Positions 11,690 through 23,619 are shown, counted from the first letter of the stretch. The stretch is 64,000 nt of DNA from Adiantum capillus-veneris (GCA_014529385.2 CM043963.1:79074412-79138411), one strand, 5' to 3'. Notes: generated from the sequence alone by a model not told the origin. Numbers and translations are program-made.

Positions 11690-11851
11690 ATGGCACCAAA
11701 AAGGACCCGTGCCAAACCTCAATCTGATGATGAGGATAGTATTCCTAAAAGAGCGAGAGCGACGCACGACGACAAGGCCGAGCCTAGTAGTAGGCCTAAT
11801 GATGAAAGCGTTCAGACTCCACCACTGCAGCAAATGACCAATCAATCCCAG
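11690..11851 (+). CDS. Short basic/acidic coding exon of unknown function
   Basis: An ATG in good plant context (AACCATGGC) opens 54 codons: MAPKRTRAKPQSDDEDS, then PKRARATHDDKAEP and a Ser/Pro/Gln-rich tail. It ends at an exact CAG|GTGGGT splice donor in phase 0. The two KR-rich patches look like a bipartite nuclear localisation signal. Downstream DNA is AT-rich and intron-like. I cannot identify the next exon. It may be the first exon of a host gene using the TATA box at 9,918, or the N-terminus of a gypsy-type gag, which also tends to be basic and Pro-rich. No family is assigned. Confidence 0.4.
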
Positions 11852-12182
11852 GTGGGTCTTCATTATAATTTAACTTTAAATAATTCAAGTTTTTCTTTAA
11901 ATATTAAGATTACATACGTAAAAGAGGGGGTAAATAATTAGGAAAATTAAAATTGGATGAAAACAAAAGACATCTTCCAAGAAACCTATGTGCATTTGTT
12001 TGTAAATTAGGAAAGAATTGTTTGGATTAAAGCTTGCTGAATTAGGAAAGATATGATTGATCATCCTTAAGAAAGATTGTCTCAAGACACCTCTGACTCC
12101 TTGGTATATTTTGATGATTAATGATGGCTTTCTAGCCACGGATAAGTCGGTTACCCCCATGAACGATGAGTTTCTACTCTGT

Positions 12183-12222
12183 GTAGAAATATCAAGACAA
12201 CTTTATGTCTTGATATTTCTAC
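12183..12222. other. Perfect 17-bp inverted repeat with 6-nt loop
   Basis: The arm GTAGAAATATCAAGACA is followed by ACTTTA and then its exact complement. Such a hairpin could be a small-RNA precursor stem, a transposon footprint or a cruciform. No terminator role is implied in a plant genome. Confidence 0.9.
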
Positions 12223-12644
12223 ATAAGTTAGGATACCGTTTTTATCCTAGGGGAGCCGCCTGGTTGTATGGGCAACTGGTTTGGTGTATGGGCACCGCGA
12301 GCCTTGGGTGGGGGTTTATCCACTCCGAATTGTGAACAAGGAATATGTGTCATTTTTTTAAAACCCTTAGGTAGTCTTGAGACAAGAAGAGTCCTGATCA
12401 TGGTTATTATGGTCAATGTTTTTGAGTGACAGCACCCTGTCTTAAGTCGAGGAGCTTGAAGATGTTGTGCTCTTTCTTTGATCATGGATCTGGGAAGTAA
12501 ATGTGGTATAAGTTTACTCGTGATTGATGACTTATGTACCCACTTGTACGTGGTTGTTGTGGTTGGTGGAGATGGTTGAATTTGGTGTCAAATCTGTAGT
12601 TTTGGTCTTCATTGCTTAGTTGTCTTCACTTGTTGCGGTTGGTT
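12223..12644. other. Unassigned spacer
   Basis: No gene supported. Frames across it are short and lack recognisable motifs. Confidence 0.5.
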
Positions 12645-12649
12645 TTGTG

Positions 12650-12903
12650 TGTTAGTTGTAAGCGTCTATGGTGGATGCCAACAAAAAGAAGCCATGGAGG
12701 TTATAGGGCATGTAGAAGAGAGAGAGAGAGAGAGAGTCTTTGACACCAACAAAAATAACACACTATATTAAATTGATGTAAAGCCTTTACATATATAGGA
12801 CTACTTACCTGACTATAGCCAGTGCCCTTTCCCATACACAAATGAGTGTATCTGCATGCCATAGGGCATGTTCCCATGCCATAAGGTACTAGGCTTGACC
12901 CAA
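12650..12903 (-). repeat. LTR distal to the priming site (3' LTR on the minus strand)
   Basis: Starts TGTTAGTTGTAAGC on the plus strand and shares CACCAACAAAAATAACACAC and GATGTAAAGCCTTTACAT with the other LTR. It contains a short GA run (12,716-12,736). Its end at about 12,903 is approximate because the last bases diverge. Confidence 0.8.
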
Positions 12904-12906
12904 AAA

Positions 12907-12915
12907 TCCCCCCTC
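12907..12915 (-). promoter_or_regulatory. Polypurine tract
   Basis: The minus strand reads GAGGGGGGA immediately upstream of the distal LTR, the position where plus-strand DNA synthesis primes. Confidence 0.7.
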
Positions 12916-13641
12916 AAGCCCAATCTAGACTCACCACTCTCATTACATAGAGTTTTAGGTTTACTCTTTACCATGAGTTTGTGGTACACTCATAAACCGT
13001 GAGTTTTAGGTGTGCTCACAACCAAGGGTTTTGGTATACCCATAACCTAGTGCTGCCACAATAACCCCCCTCAAACACATAGGGTGTAGGTCAAAATAGC
13101 TACCAATATATGGAAGTTTTAATTTACTTCCAAACCTTGGGTTTAGGTGCATGCAGTTACCTCATGAGAAGTGGTTTACAACAAGGACTTGAACCAAACA
13201 GATTTTGGGAGGTCATACCACTTTGTATGTGGCAGTGTCTATAACCCATACAATTTTTTGGGGACATGGCAACAATTGACAGGTGATAAGCTAAAGCAAG
13301 GCTTTGGACAATGATGTTGACAACATACAAAACCATAATAAGTCTATGACATTGAATAGGGAACAACAATTTTTGAAGTCATATACCACGTTTTTGAAGC
13401 AAATCTTTGTGCATGATAGTCGATGCTTCTTCATATAGAACAACATGGCTCCAAAATCTCCTCTTCTTTATGTGCCTCAATCACAGCTCGTATGTAAACC
13501 AATAAATTTCCAAAACAACCTTCAACACATATAGGGCATGTTGTTTTTGCCAATCATCATGGACACTTCTTCTCTAATGCTTAATGCCAAACATGTTTGT
13601 ATCGTCCGTTTTGCACGATATCTCATAAGATTTTTAAACAC

Positions 13642-13784
13642 GATCCACTAGCTTGTCCTTGAATCTATCACTTCTACCTTTGCCAAGGATGACATCATCC
13701 ATGAAGATGAGCACAATCCACTAGCTTGTCCTTGAATCACTTCTACCTTTTCCAAGGATGACATCATCCATGAAGATGAGCACA
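13642..13784 (-). pseudogene. copia RT catalytic box, tandemly duplicated
   Basis: Two adjacent copies of about 70 bp each encode VLIFMDDVILGKGRSD on the minus strand, the copia RT motif with the two catalytic aspartates. The first copy continues from GMTLGTYF, a normal RT lead-in. The duplication places the catalytic box twice in the remnant and cannot be functional. Surrounding minus-strand frames are not recognisable. Confidence 0.7.
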
Positions 13785-14286
13785 AAGTAAGTCCCAAGTG
13801 TCATTCCTCCCTACTGACTATCAAGTGCGAGGCAATGGTAGCAACATCTTGAGACGCTGTCCAAAGTGTCAATAGGCTCACCCAAAGAAGTGGTACAGTT
13901 TTGTCTTGTGACTGCAACCACAAATGCTAATTTTGAGTGTTTCAAAACACTCGATGAGATAATGCCAACATCTAGAACTGCCAATGCCCTGAGCTATTAT
14001 GGAGTTTTGATATGCTAGCAAAAAAGTGCAGTATTGTTGCCTTCTATAGTGGCATTTTGAGAAGCATGCAAAAAATCGCTAACAACTCACCCTATAATAA
14101 GTGCTTGCCTTGTCCTTGACGATTGGATTCTTGAAAGTGTTTCAATATGTCTCCAAATTTCCTCTTGGGGTTGCCTTGCTAGTGATGGAATTTTGATAAT
14201 CCGCATGCAGAACATACAAGTATGCTGCTTCTAGCAATACCGTTGAGAAGCTCTATTGTGAGCATGTTAGAATGCCTCCTGGGATA

Positions 14287-14294
14287 TGATACCA
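14287..14294 (-). promoter_or_regulatory. Primer binding site remnant
   Basis: The minus strand reads TGGTATCA directly after the LTR end with one base between, matching the first eight bases of the tRNA-Met priming site; the following bases diverge. Confidence 0.75.
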
Positions 14295-14295
14295 T

Positions 14296-14381
14296 TGTTA
14301 GGTGTAAGCAGCTATGGAGGGTGCAAACTAGAGGAATCCATGGAAGTTGTAGGGTGTGCATACAAAAAACAAAGGGGGAGA

Positions 14382-14436
<55 letters not shown>

Positions 14437-14598
14437 TTCAACACCAACAAAAATAACACACTATATTAATGGGATGTAAAGCCTTTACATGTATAAAACT
14501 ACTTAACTAACTGTAGCCACCCATTCCCATGCACAACTATGTGTATCTGCATGCTATATGGCATGTTCCCATAGGGTGCTGAGCTTGAATACCGAACA
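14296..14598 (-). repeat. LTR next to the priming site (5' LTR on the minus strand)
   Basis: Plus-strand ends are TGTTAGGTGTAAGC and ACCGAACA. It is longer than its partner, largely because of an expanded GA run (14,384-14,434, about 25 units against 10). Confidence 0.85.
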
Positions 14599-14823
14599 TT
14601 GTGTTTTATTTGGAATTCATTAATACTTGGGTGGGCTTGCGGTGGATTTTGATTGTCGTTTGGGTTGCCATTGTCAAGTATAACTGCTTTGAGGTTGTCG
14701 AGATCTCATAGGAGTTCTCTATTGTTCCACTTTGATTTGCCACTTTGTGAGCTGCTACCTTGGGTAAGTTAAGTCTTCATGTTGTTGGTGATCCTACCGA
14801 CGTCACTCTTTGCCAAAAAAAAT

Positions 14824-15053
14824 ATTGGATGCCTTATTTATATATGCAATGCGAGGCCTGATATTCAGTTTGCAATCTCACACGTTAATAGATCTATGCA
14901 TATCCTAGGGTCTAATCATTGACAGGCTGTCAAGAGGATTTTTTTCTACTTGAGTGGCAATTTATATCTTGACTTGTTATATCCCAAGGGGGGATCATTT
15001 CCACCAAATTTACCTGCCTTCTTGGACTCAAATTGGGCTAGTTTTTATGACAT
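14824..15053 (+). pseudogene. copia RT end / RNase H start, fragment
   Basis: One frame reads IGCLIYICNARPDIQFAISH, then VNRSMHILGSNH, a stop where Trp is expected, then QAVKRIFFYLSGNLYLDLLY and AFLDSNWAS. This corresponds to the copia connection region (Y..ATRPDI.FAV..VSR) and the RNase H beginning at DSDWAS. It is on the opposite strand to the element on its left, which inserted next to it, so it is a separate relic. Confidence 0.85.
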
Positions 15054-15308
15054 GCGAGTGGCTACACCCCACAAGCACGACCACCATCATACTTCAAGAG
15101 GCAAGCCACTACAACACCGACCAAAAGGGCTATCACCAAAATAGAAGTGAAACCAAATGACTACACCCCACAAGCACGACCACCATCATACTTCAAGAGG
15201 CAAGCCACTGCAACACCGACCAAAAGGGCTATCACCAAAATAGAAGTGAAACCAAATGGCTACACCCCACAAGCACCACCACCATCATACTTGAATAGGC
15301 AAGCCACT
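15054..15308. repeat. Tandem repeat, period 99 bp, about 2.5 copies
   Basis: CTACACCCCACAAGCAC recurs at 15,062, 15,161 and 15,260. The period is a multiple of three, so one frame stays open through it (repeating PQARPPSYFKRQ-like units), but no gene is supported. The array begins exactly where the copia RNase H similarity stops. Confidence 0.9.
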
Positions 15309-15361
15309 ATATTATATCAAAATCTTATTCTTTGTTTTGAAATCCATTAAAAGTCTAGACA

Positions 15362-16197
15362 TGTTGTATCACAATTGATTTCCAAGAGTGTAAAGGGGTT
15401 AGGGGCTTCCAAAGTTGTAATTATTTGCAGTTCCTAGACTTAATATTGAGACAAATTAGTTATGGATCCATTTCTTCAACCGTGCCTAAGGTATAAAAGA
15501 CAATTTTTGTAACTTTTGACATTTTTGGATAATGAAAGTGAACGTACATTGTTGTACTATGTTGTGAGCTCTCTACTGTTTCATTTCTTCATGTCTCCCT
15601 TATGTGGTCTTGCATTGCGATTCCAAACGTATCAATGTGCTCACAAGTGAAATCTCTTCCTTTCTATGTAAGTTTCTCGTGATGAAATTGTGTTTTTTAT
15701 AGTTGCCTTCTATGAGCTGTTTTGAGTCCTTATGCACTATACACACATCAAAACTAGTTTCTAACCATAGGAGTAGATAGAGCATGTCATAAGGAAGCTA
15801 TAGAGTGCTTGGAAGGCCAAAACCAACCTGTCTAGAATATGTTGTTTATGTTTGGCATGATTTTTCCAAAGTGTCAAAAATGACTTTTGAGCACATGGGG
15901 ACGGTGAGGATACTTTGCACATTCTAGGTAGCAAGTTTCGTTGCATTTGGAGCATCCTAGCTATGCAAACTCATCGTATTAGTCTTGCACTATGAAGGTT
16001 AGCTTTTGGTGTTTGACGCAGACTTGAGACCAATGTAGGTGAGAGAACAATGGAGTTGGTCGTTCTGAGAGATTACCTATCTCTTGTAGCCTCCATGCAC
16101 TAGTCAAGTCAACTGTGTTCCATGGATTTGACATTTTATTGTCTATGGTTCTGGCTTTGCTAACATCAATATGGTTAGGCTTGGCAGCCAGTTAACA
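15362..16197 (+). repeat. Candidate 5' LTR of a Ty3-gypsy element
   Basis: The right end is fixed by a gypsy-type priming site three bases downstream and by the AACA terminus. The left end (TGTTGTATCAC) is chosen to give TGTT...AACA ends and is uncertain. A TATA box (TATAAAA, 15,492-15,498) lies about 130 bp inside, as in an LTR promoter. A second LTR was not found. Confidence 0.4.
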
Positions 16198-16200
16198 TTT

Positions 16201-16217
16201 TGGGTCGTTGCCGGGGA
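16201..16217 (+). promoter_or_regulatory. Gypsy-type primer binding site
   Basis: TGGGTCGTTGCCGGGGA closely matches TGGCGCCGTTGCCGGGGA, the priming region shared by many plant Athila/Tat-lineage gypsy elements (tRNA-Asp type). The following TATGGCAACC is also usual there. Confidence 0.75.
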
Positions 16218-17482
16218 TATGGCAACCTAGATTAGAGAAAAATTCAAAGCATTCACTAAAAAATTCCAATACTTCCTCTAGTTTCGAATAGAGTAAAACA
16301 TTTTTTATTTTATCATCATTGAGAGGTACTCGAGAGTAGGCATACTTAGGGAGGACCTCGGTAGCATTAGTTTAATATGTAGGATTGGGTAAAGGATCCT
16401 TGAGACTAGTAGTTAGTCGAGAAGGATAACACCTAGTTGGGATTAGAGATTTGAGATTGAAAGTTGATTTTGTCATGTACCACATTATTTTTCATGTTCA
16501 ATAGGAGTAGGGTAAGTAGAAAATAATCACGGTTGCATTTGGTTTGAGGTGCACTTAGAAAAACCAAAAAATTGTCATAATCATCTTTGGCGTGTCGAAG
16601 ATAGACATACGCCTTCTTAGGCTCAACTTGGAAAATTGAACTTGCAAAGGTGATAGACCAGCTTGTTTAGACCATCCCTATTGATTTTGGTATCATTTGG
16701 ACCACTGAAAAACTTGGTCAAGCCCAAATGTGGTAGTAAAAGACTGCCACTTGTGAGAAAATTAAGGAAAATAAAGTCACTTTTGGCTAAACATTGTGAC
16801 CAGAGCATGTATAAGCCTTGAAACATTTGGAAACATTAATCTGTGAAACAAAAACTGCAAAAAGTTAATTTTTTGAAGAAATTTATCTTAGGTCCAATGA
16901 AGATAGATTTCCTACCAAGGGGTCAATTTTGCAAAACTTTTAATTGACATAGCTTTTTTGGGACAATATACAGCTGTTGAGCAAGTTTGAACAACTTTGG
17001 AGCTGTGTAAAGGTTGGAAACACCAATAATTAAAAACCTTCAAGACAAGACAAAAAAGGGTGGTAAGGCACCCACATATAACAAACCTTGTGAAACTCAA
17101 TGGAGGGACTTGAAACTACATGCATTAGCTCAGAAAAATCAATTTGGGCAAAAATTTCTTGAAATACTGATAATTTATCTTCGACCCGCTAAAGATAAAA
17201 TTTTCACTTAAAGAGTGATTTTATTCATTTGATACCAAAGATAGCATTGGCAGACCATAAGAAGTCTATTCAAGTGGTCAAAGACAAATTTTCTGTTACA
17301 AAAAGGATGTATCCATCTTTGTCGATGTGCCTAAGATAATTTGCACCAAATCTCAGGAATTTGGCTTATTGAGTGTATCCAATGGTTGCTGATAAGAATT
17401 TTTAAAGATTGAATGACTTCAGACTAACAACAATTGTGAAATCATATACGGTTTGAAGTGATGGTATGCAAGACATCACATC
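16218..17482 (+). other. Leader/unassigned DNA between priming site and gag
   Basis: No convincing coding sequence; it probably corresponds to the long leader and decayed N-terminal gag of the gypsy element. Confidence 0.4.
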
Positions 17483-19430
17483 TTGGGTGAAAGGGGTGAA
17501 GCACAACTTAGAAGCAGTGTGTCTGAACCGGAGAGAATCTTTCTAGGTTTGAAGTATCTGTTTAGTAATTGCTTGCGTCCATTTATGAAGTTGAGATTTG
17601 GTAGGGTATTAGGGAATCTTGGCACTTTAAAAGAGAATCTTAGTAGGGCATCCACCGAAGAGAGCGTAAACCAAAGGAGACCTTTAGAGACTATAGCGAA
17701 AGAAGTGTCAGACACTTACTCCGACTCGAGTTCTAAGATATAATCCTTTTCAACCCAATCGTGGACCGGAACCTCACTCAAGTTTAAGCATATTTTAAGA
17801 TTAACAAGTATGATGCCCATATTTATTTGGATCCTAATGAGGAATATGTCATAAGGGTAGATGACCATACAATTGAGTTTGAAGAGGAAGTTAGAGCGAA
17901 CAAGCAAGATACCTTCTACATGGACCAAAACGGGGTACAATACCTCAAAATACAAAATCCAGACATTGTAGACAGATGGGGATTAGAAGTTAACACTTTG
18001 ATTCCAAACACGACCACGCAAGAAGGACCGCCAATGTTAGATCTAGAAGGATATGATTTGAAAGGGCATACCCACCATTGGCAACCCAAGACTTGGAGTT
18101 TATTGTTAGGAAGAACATAATGTTATGGAATTGATCTGGACTGCCCATGCAAACCAGGGCAATTGACACCCTTGAAAATTGTGTATTTTTTCAAGATAAA
18201 AGAGAAGGGACTAGTAGAAATTCTTGCCCACATCTTTAGGGATCTTTATAAGAATAATTTTGTTATGATGACTCCAAACATGATTGAACAAAAAAAGTAT
18301 TAAGAAAACTCAATCCGAGAAGTTATTATGGGAACAATATTTGAAATAGAACAGAAGCAAGGGATAAATGAGAGAGCCTATGGTAGCATGGCCAATCAGC
18401 GAGGAAGTATGGCCCGAGGTAGTCACCTCAATTATAGAAATGGGGAAAAAGAAGCAGAAACCACCTATAATAGGGAAAGAATGAGTGACACAAGGACAAA
18501 AAGAAATCCACACGCAACACACCTACCAAGTTACTGGTTTGAGGGTTTAATGGAGGAAACACCGGCAAGGAGAGCGGGTGCAGAACATCCTCATAGAGTC
18601 AGACCAGCTGACTTAAAAAAATGGGTCAAAAAATATAGCAGGTCAAGGGATCCATATGACCACTTAGCAACCTTCAGATAGGTTATGAGGACTGAACGTA
18701 TAGCAGACTTCCATATGCAATTTGAGGGATTTGGGATGACATTAGAGGGCATGGCGTTTACTTGGTTCCAAACCATATCTCTTGGATTAATAACCGATCT
18801 AGCAACTTTGGCTATGATATTTGTTGCCACTTCCTCAAAAATGGGAATCAAGAATAGTACCATGACATAAATCTACAACTTCAAACATAAACAAGGAGAA
18901 AACATGAGAAATTGTCTGAGTTGGATGAGACAATACATTGATAGATATCTGGAGTTGAAAATTCCAACCAAGGAGAGACTTGTCTCATTGTTCCTTGAAG
19001 GATTACTTAACAAGGAGTTGCATGCCATTTTATATAGTAAAAAACATACAACTTGGGAAGCATGCATGCAGCTTGAATGAAACTGATTTGAGCGATAATT
19101 GCAAGATTTACAATGAAGAAAGGACGGTCAAGGATGCACAGAGTGAATGAACCACATCTAATGTGCCAGCACAAGTAGGACCAACCGTTGCAGCTCCTGG
19201 TAATGCTATGGAGGACATGCTTAAGTATATGATTGACATGATAAATACCATGCAAAAGATGTCTATGATAGGGCCACGACAAGGTCCACCACATGGACAA
19301 CCTATGAGACAACATCAACCATTGAAATGGTATGCTATTGAAGGGAAATGGATAAAGCGTGAAATGAATGAGTGTATTATAAGCTCAAATATGACGGAAA
19401 TTTCCACTATGTACGAATGAGACAACAGAG
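17483..19430 (+). pseudogene. Ty3-gypsy gag, decayed
   Basis: Plus-strand frames give a gypsy capsid in order. PYDHLATFR, then after one stop VMRTERIADFHMQFEGFGMT, GMAFTWFQTISLG, FKHKQGENMRNCLSWMRQY, and LVSLFLEGLLNKELHAILYS. This is the retrotrans_gag pattern (DP..HL..F ... A..WF..L ... Q...SL..Y..RF ... F..GL). Upstream pieces (17,483-17,743 and 17,827-18,120) are open but not recognisable and may be N-terminal gag. Stops after 18,868 and 19,078 and frameshifts further on show that it is dead. It follows the priming site at 16,201 in the right orientation. Confidence 0.75.
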
Positions 19431-21880
19431 ACAACCCATGTATAGATATCCTGCAAACATGGCACTAGCTCAAAAACCACCTATGGAAATGGAGAGACCA
19501 CAGCTTGTATTAGGCCACAAATCACCCCACTAGAATTAGGGAAAATTTGGAATCTCAAAGTGGCCCTATAAGGATGTTTGACTTTGTCTCTCTTGTCTAA
19601 AGTGGACAACCCGGTGAAGTCCATGAACGCTTTGTCAAAACCCTGTCAACCAGCATATCATTGCAAAGAACTAAAAAAGTAGGTTCTAAATTCCCAATCT
19701 CCAAAAATTTGGAGTTGGTTTGTAGAATTTATGGCCTCCCTATTGAATCTAAAATGTGGGGAGAGATTCCATTTATAAGACGGAGTTATCACATCAAGAA
19801 ATAGAATCTTTTAGAATATAAGGAGTCTAATGGCATGCTTTATATCAATGGATAGATCTTGGTGAGTACATTCTAATTCTAAAAGGTCCGACAAGTTTTG
19901 ATTTCATTTGTAAAAAAATTACTATGCATCTGTTCTGACAAGACAAAGAGAAAGTCAAAGTCCTTATAGGACACCTTTGAGAGTCCAAAATTTTCCTAAT
20001 GTGGGAAACAGTGTTGTATTAGTCAAGTACATGTTGAAGAGCAAGTGGATGAGTTGTCTCTAGTACCAATCACACCATATAATGAGACAAGCTCTGTAAA
20101 AGTGAGAGTAGAGGGCGAGCGGTACACGCAATCGACACCTCTCATAATGGAACAAGTTTGCCATACACCACCTGATGCAACACCGGTCTACTTCATTGTT
20201 GCAAATCAAGTGTAACATACCCAAGAGTTATCCATAAAAACTATATAATTACTTTGCAAAAGTATTTAAGATCGCATTTTTGTTGAGTCATAGAGAGTTT
20301 TAACGGAACGACCCGCTCAAAAATCGGACTTTGGAGCTATTAGTTATGACCCTTACTCACTTGTGAACAATAGGTTGATATGGGAAACTCAAACCTCAAG
20401 AATATATCTAAAGGTAAGAGTTGACCTTAAGAAGAGGGAGAAACTTTTGGCTAAGTTTTAGGAAAGGAGTAGTTCGAGGAAGAAAGAGTGTTTCTAGGAA
20501 AGAAGGAGTATTTCTAGGAAAGGAGTAGTTTTAGGAAAGAAAGAGTGTTCTTAGGAAAAATGAACACAGTTGTTTCACAACGAACCGACGAGCAGTAGGA
20601 GAATTATGAGTGATGAGAAAAGCTCAAAGTAGGTCAAAGAAATCTAAATCTCACGCGGCTTTAGAAAAGAAGAGTTTTTAAAGAAGTTTTTTCTTTGTCA
20701 CTTTAAAAGATCACAAGGGTGAGTTCTCATGCTGAGCATTGGACATGGCAGCAGTGAAAATAGGGTGAGAGAGGAGAGGCGTCCACACCATGCATCTTGT
20801 CAAATCAGGCATCGATTGAAGAAGGCAAGCGTGGAGTCAAGACCCTCACGATGAGATTGCAGGTCAGGGACTGCAAGAGAAACGATATGTGTGACAACTA
20901 TGGTAAGAAAGAAGCAACATGTTGTTCTAATAAAGGGAAGGCCTTTTGCTAGACGCAGATGCCTACGCTTGTAGCTTGAAGACATGTGGCCTTATGGGAT
21001 ACCTTCACATGTCAGTGAGAAAATTCACACAAAATGGGTGAGCTAAAGGAGTATTGGAGAAACCTCTTGTGCTTGACAATATATGTATCAAATGTGGTGC
21101 CCTTACAAAAGCACCTCATTTTTTTTGTACTAGGTGAGCTTTTGAGGTTTAGCGAGCCTACAATTTTCCGCTTGGCATGATCTAAACCATTGGACCCCGA
21201 CCAATGTCGAACGACCAAGAATGACAATAAACAATGTGAAAGGCCTCATGTAATCTTAATACTATTATGGACAAGAGTGTCAAATATCGAGAAAAATCTC
21301 ACGTAATCTTAATATTAACACACACATAGTTGTGATAAATCTTGTTGACCTTTTGATAACCTACACTGACTTATATACAAAGGACAAAAGATGGGAGCTC
21401 ACAAATAGTGAGAAGCAAAAAGGTTTGCTAGAAACATGGAAATTATGAGCTCAAATATCGAAGCACGAGTGATCGAGATGCAAGCATGACTTCAACTCAA
21501 CAATACTGCAAGGTTGGTTGTCTGCGTCCAATTTCCCATGCCTATACGTTTGCTTGGAGCAACACAAAAATGCTATTGGGTAGGGCACGACTTTTGTTTC
21601 TTATAATTTTTGGAGAGACCACAATGCCAACTCTCCACCATACTTTTGTATGGAACTTTTGCATGAAGTACACTTTAAAATTATCATTTTCACTTTGTCA
21701 CGCTTCATTGCAAGATCAATTGTTTAATTATTTACAATGGTTTTATGTAGCTTGACACAAACATTCTTCTCCGACTTGGGCAATTTGGATGACACCCATA
21801 CACAATTATCAGGTCCAGGGTGCAATTTATTTTTTATAGTTTGCTGCTTCTTTCTGTATTTTTTGAGTTTGTTAATGCTT
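19431..21880. other. Decayed element body and unassigned DNA
   Basis: 19,430-20,200 is probably the degenerate continuation of the gypsy element, but no protease or RT motif is legible. TGTAACATACCC at 20,211 resembles an LTR start inside it. A GA-rich local repeat (AGGAAAGGAGTAGT units) occupies 20,455-20,560. The rest shows no supportable gene. Confidence 0.4.
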
Positions 21881-22197
21881 CCTTAAATTTAGTTTAGCTA
21901 CATATTTTTATCACTAGTATATGCTCAATCTTGATCATCATATCTATATATCAAATAGATACACTCTTCTTTTCTCATAGTTGATCAATTAAACTTATGT
22001 AATTCAGTACTACTCAATGCACGTTGTACATGTTTACTTTATTCCTAGGATTAATGTCAAACTACATATGTCCTTGTTTGGAATGCATTTTAGCCCAACG
22101 TTCTTCTCTACAGAACCATTCTTTAGCACGAGGATACTTATCCTAGCATTTTTCCCCTCATACATGTTCTTGATGATCGACATCCAAGATGATACGT

Positions 22198-22199
<2 letters not shown>

Positions 22200-22271
<72 letters not shown>
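22200..22271. repeat. (TC)n microsatellite, 36 units
   Basis: Uninterrupted TC run inside the first duplicated block. Confidence 0.98.
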
Positions 22272-22274
<3 letters not shown>

Positions 22275-23002
22275 CCCAAGAAATAAGGAAAAATTGAGTA
22301 TGCTTGATTTATAGTATAATAGGTCCCCCATCTAAAGACTAAATGGCCAATATTACTAAGTTGAATGGCAATCTGCAAAAAACTACCAAAGTAGGTTAAG
22401 GAGTCAGGTTTAAGAAAAATCATTAATTTGCAAACCCTTGCTTGATTCAATCACTCCCTTTCATAGCCCTTTGTTGTATAATCGGCTCTATGGGACACAA
22501 GTTACTTCTTTCCAATGCTCTTCAACTTAAGCTGACCTATTTTTGTAGCCTATCAATCGGTTCTACTCATCTGCGAGTGTTCCACAACAAAAGCCGAGGT
22601 GAAAACAATTACAACGATCTAAGTGCATAATCAATTGCGCTTCAAAAGCTATCCAAACACATACAGAAAAGAACAGTGCCTTGGTCGCATTGCTCAAACA
22701 ATTGTAGAGAAAGCCGTAAAATTGGACCATTTTACAGATAGTTGTAGAGGTAGCCAATCATCATACATGCAGTTCTTTTATAAAAATTCCCCAATGCACT
22801 TTGTACTTGTTTAGTTTAGTGGTAGATGCTTGATGTCAATCTCCTATGTCCTCAAGTTTAGTTTAGCCACATGTTTTCCTCACCAATGCATGCTCAATCT
22901 CGATCATCGTATCTAGATATCAAACAGACATGCAATGCTTTTCTCACAGTTCGGCAATTCAACTTATATATTGAAACACTAAATGCACTTTGTACATGTT
23001 TA

Positions 23003-23006
<4 letters not shown>

Positions 23007-23085
<79 letters not shown>
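23007..23085. repeat. (TC)n microsatellite, about 39 units
   Basis: TC run at the homologous position of the second duplicated block. Confidence 0.98.
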
Positions 23086-23087
<2 letters not shown>

Positions 23088-23436
23088 GTTCTACGAGAAA
23101 TAAAGGAAAATTGACTACGCTTGATTGAGAATAAGATGGGTGTCTCAATGATGGGTCCACGATCTAGAGACTAAATGGTCGATATTACTAGGCTGAGTGG
23201 TGCAATTTGCAAACAACTACCAAAGTAGATTGAGATAAGTTGAAGCCCTTTTGCTCGATTCAATTACCCTCTTTAGAAGCCCTTTTTTGTTTAAGAAGCA
23301 CTATGGGACCCAACTTGCTTCTTCCCAATTCTACCCAAGTCCCAAATTGAGCTATTATTGGTGCATATCAATTGCCTCTACTCATTTTCTTGTGCTCCAC
23401 AACAAAACCCAAGGTGATAGCAATCACAACCATCTA

Positions 23437-23481
23437 ACCAAGTGACCAAGTAACCAAGTAACCAAGTAACCAAGTAACCAA
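23437..23481. repeat. 8-bp tandem repeat ACCAAGTA, about 5.5 units
   Basis: First unit reads ACCAAGTG, then four exact ACCAAGTA units and a partial one. Confidence 0.97.
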
Positions 23482-23619
23482 CTGCATTCCAAAATCTATC
23501 AGATTATGTACGACAAAAGCCCACCAATGGGGACTAGTTAGTCTCCTTCCTTCTTTCCTTTTTCCCTTACACTTGCACTCACGGCTCTTTCTCTCTTTTT
23601 TTCCTGAATATGAACAATT

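Larger units (their letters stand above)
12650..14598 (-). mobile_element. Compact LTR retroelement (copia-derived) with intact target-site duplication
   Basis: Two related terminal repeats, a priming site next to one and a polypurine tract next to the other define an element read on the minus strand. It is flanked by the perfect 5-bp duplication TTGTG (12,645-12,649 and 14,599-14,603). The ends are TGTT...AACA. The interior is only about 1.4 kb. It still encodes a YVDD-like RT box, read as VLIFMDDVILGKGRSD, so it is an internally deleted copia derivative rather than a TRIM made only of non-coding DNA. Confidence 0.85.
21890..23480. repeat. Diverged direct duplication, copies near 21,890-22,600 and 22,857-23,410
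   Basis: The two halves share GTACATGTTTACT..., a TC run, AAGAAATAA.GGAAAA, GACTAAATGG.C.ATATTACTA and AACTACCAAAGTAG in the same order. The offset is about 967 bp left of the TC runs and about 817 bp right of them, so copy two has lost roughly 150 bp around the run. Confidence 0.8.

Noticed and set aside
20211-21880. TGTAACATACCC as the start of a solo LTR
   Set aside because: No matching CA end, no target duplication and no partner LTR found by eye; left as unassigned.
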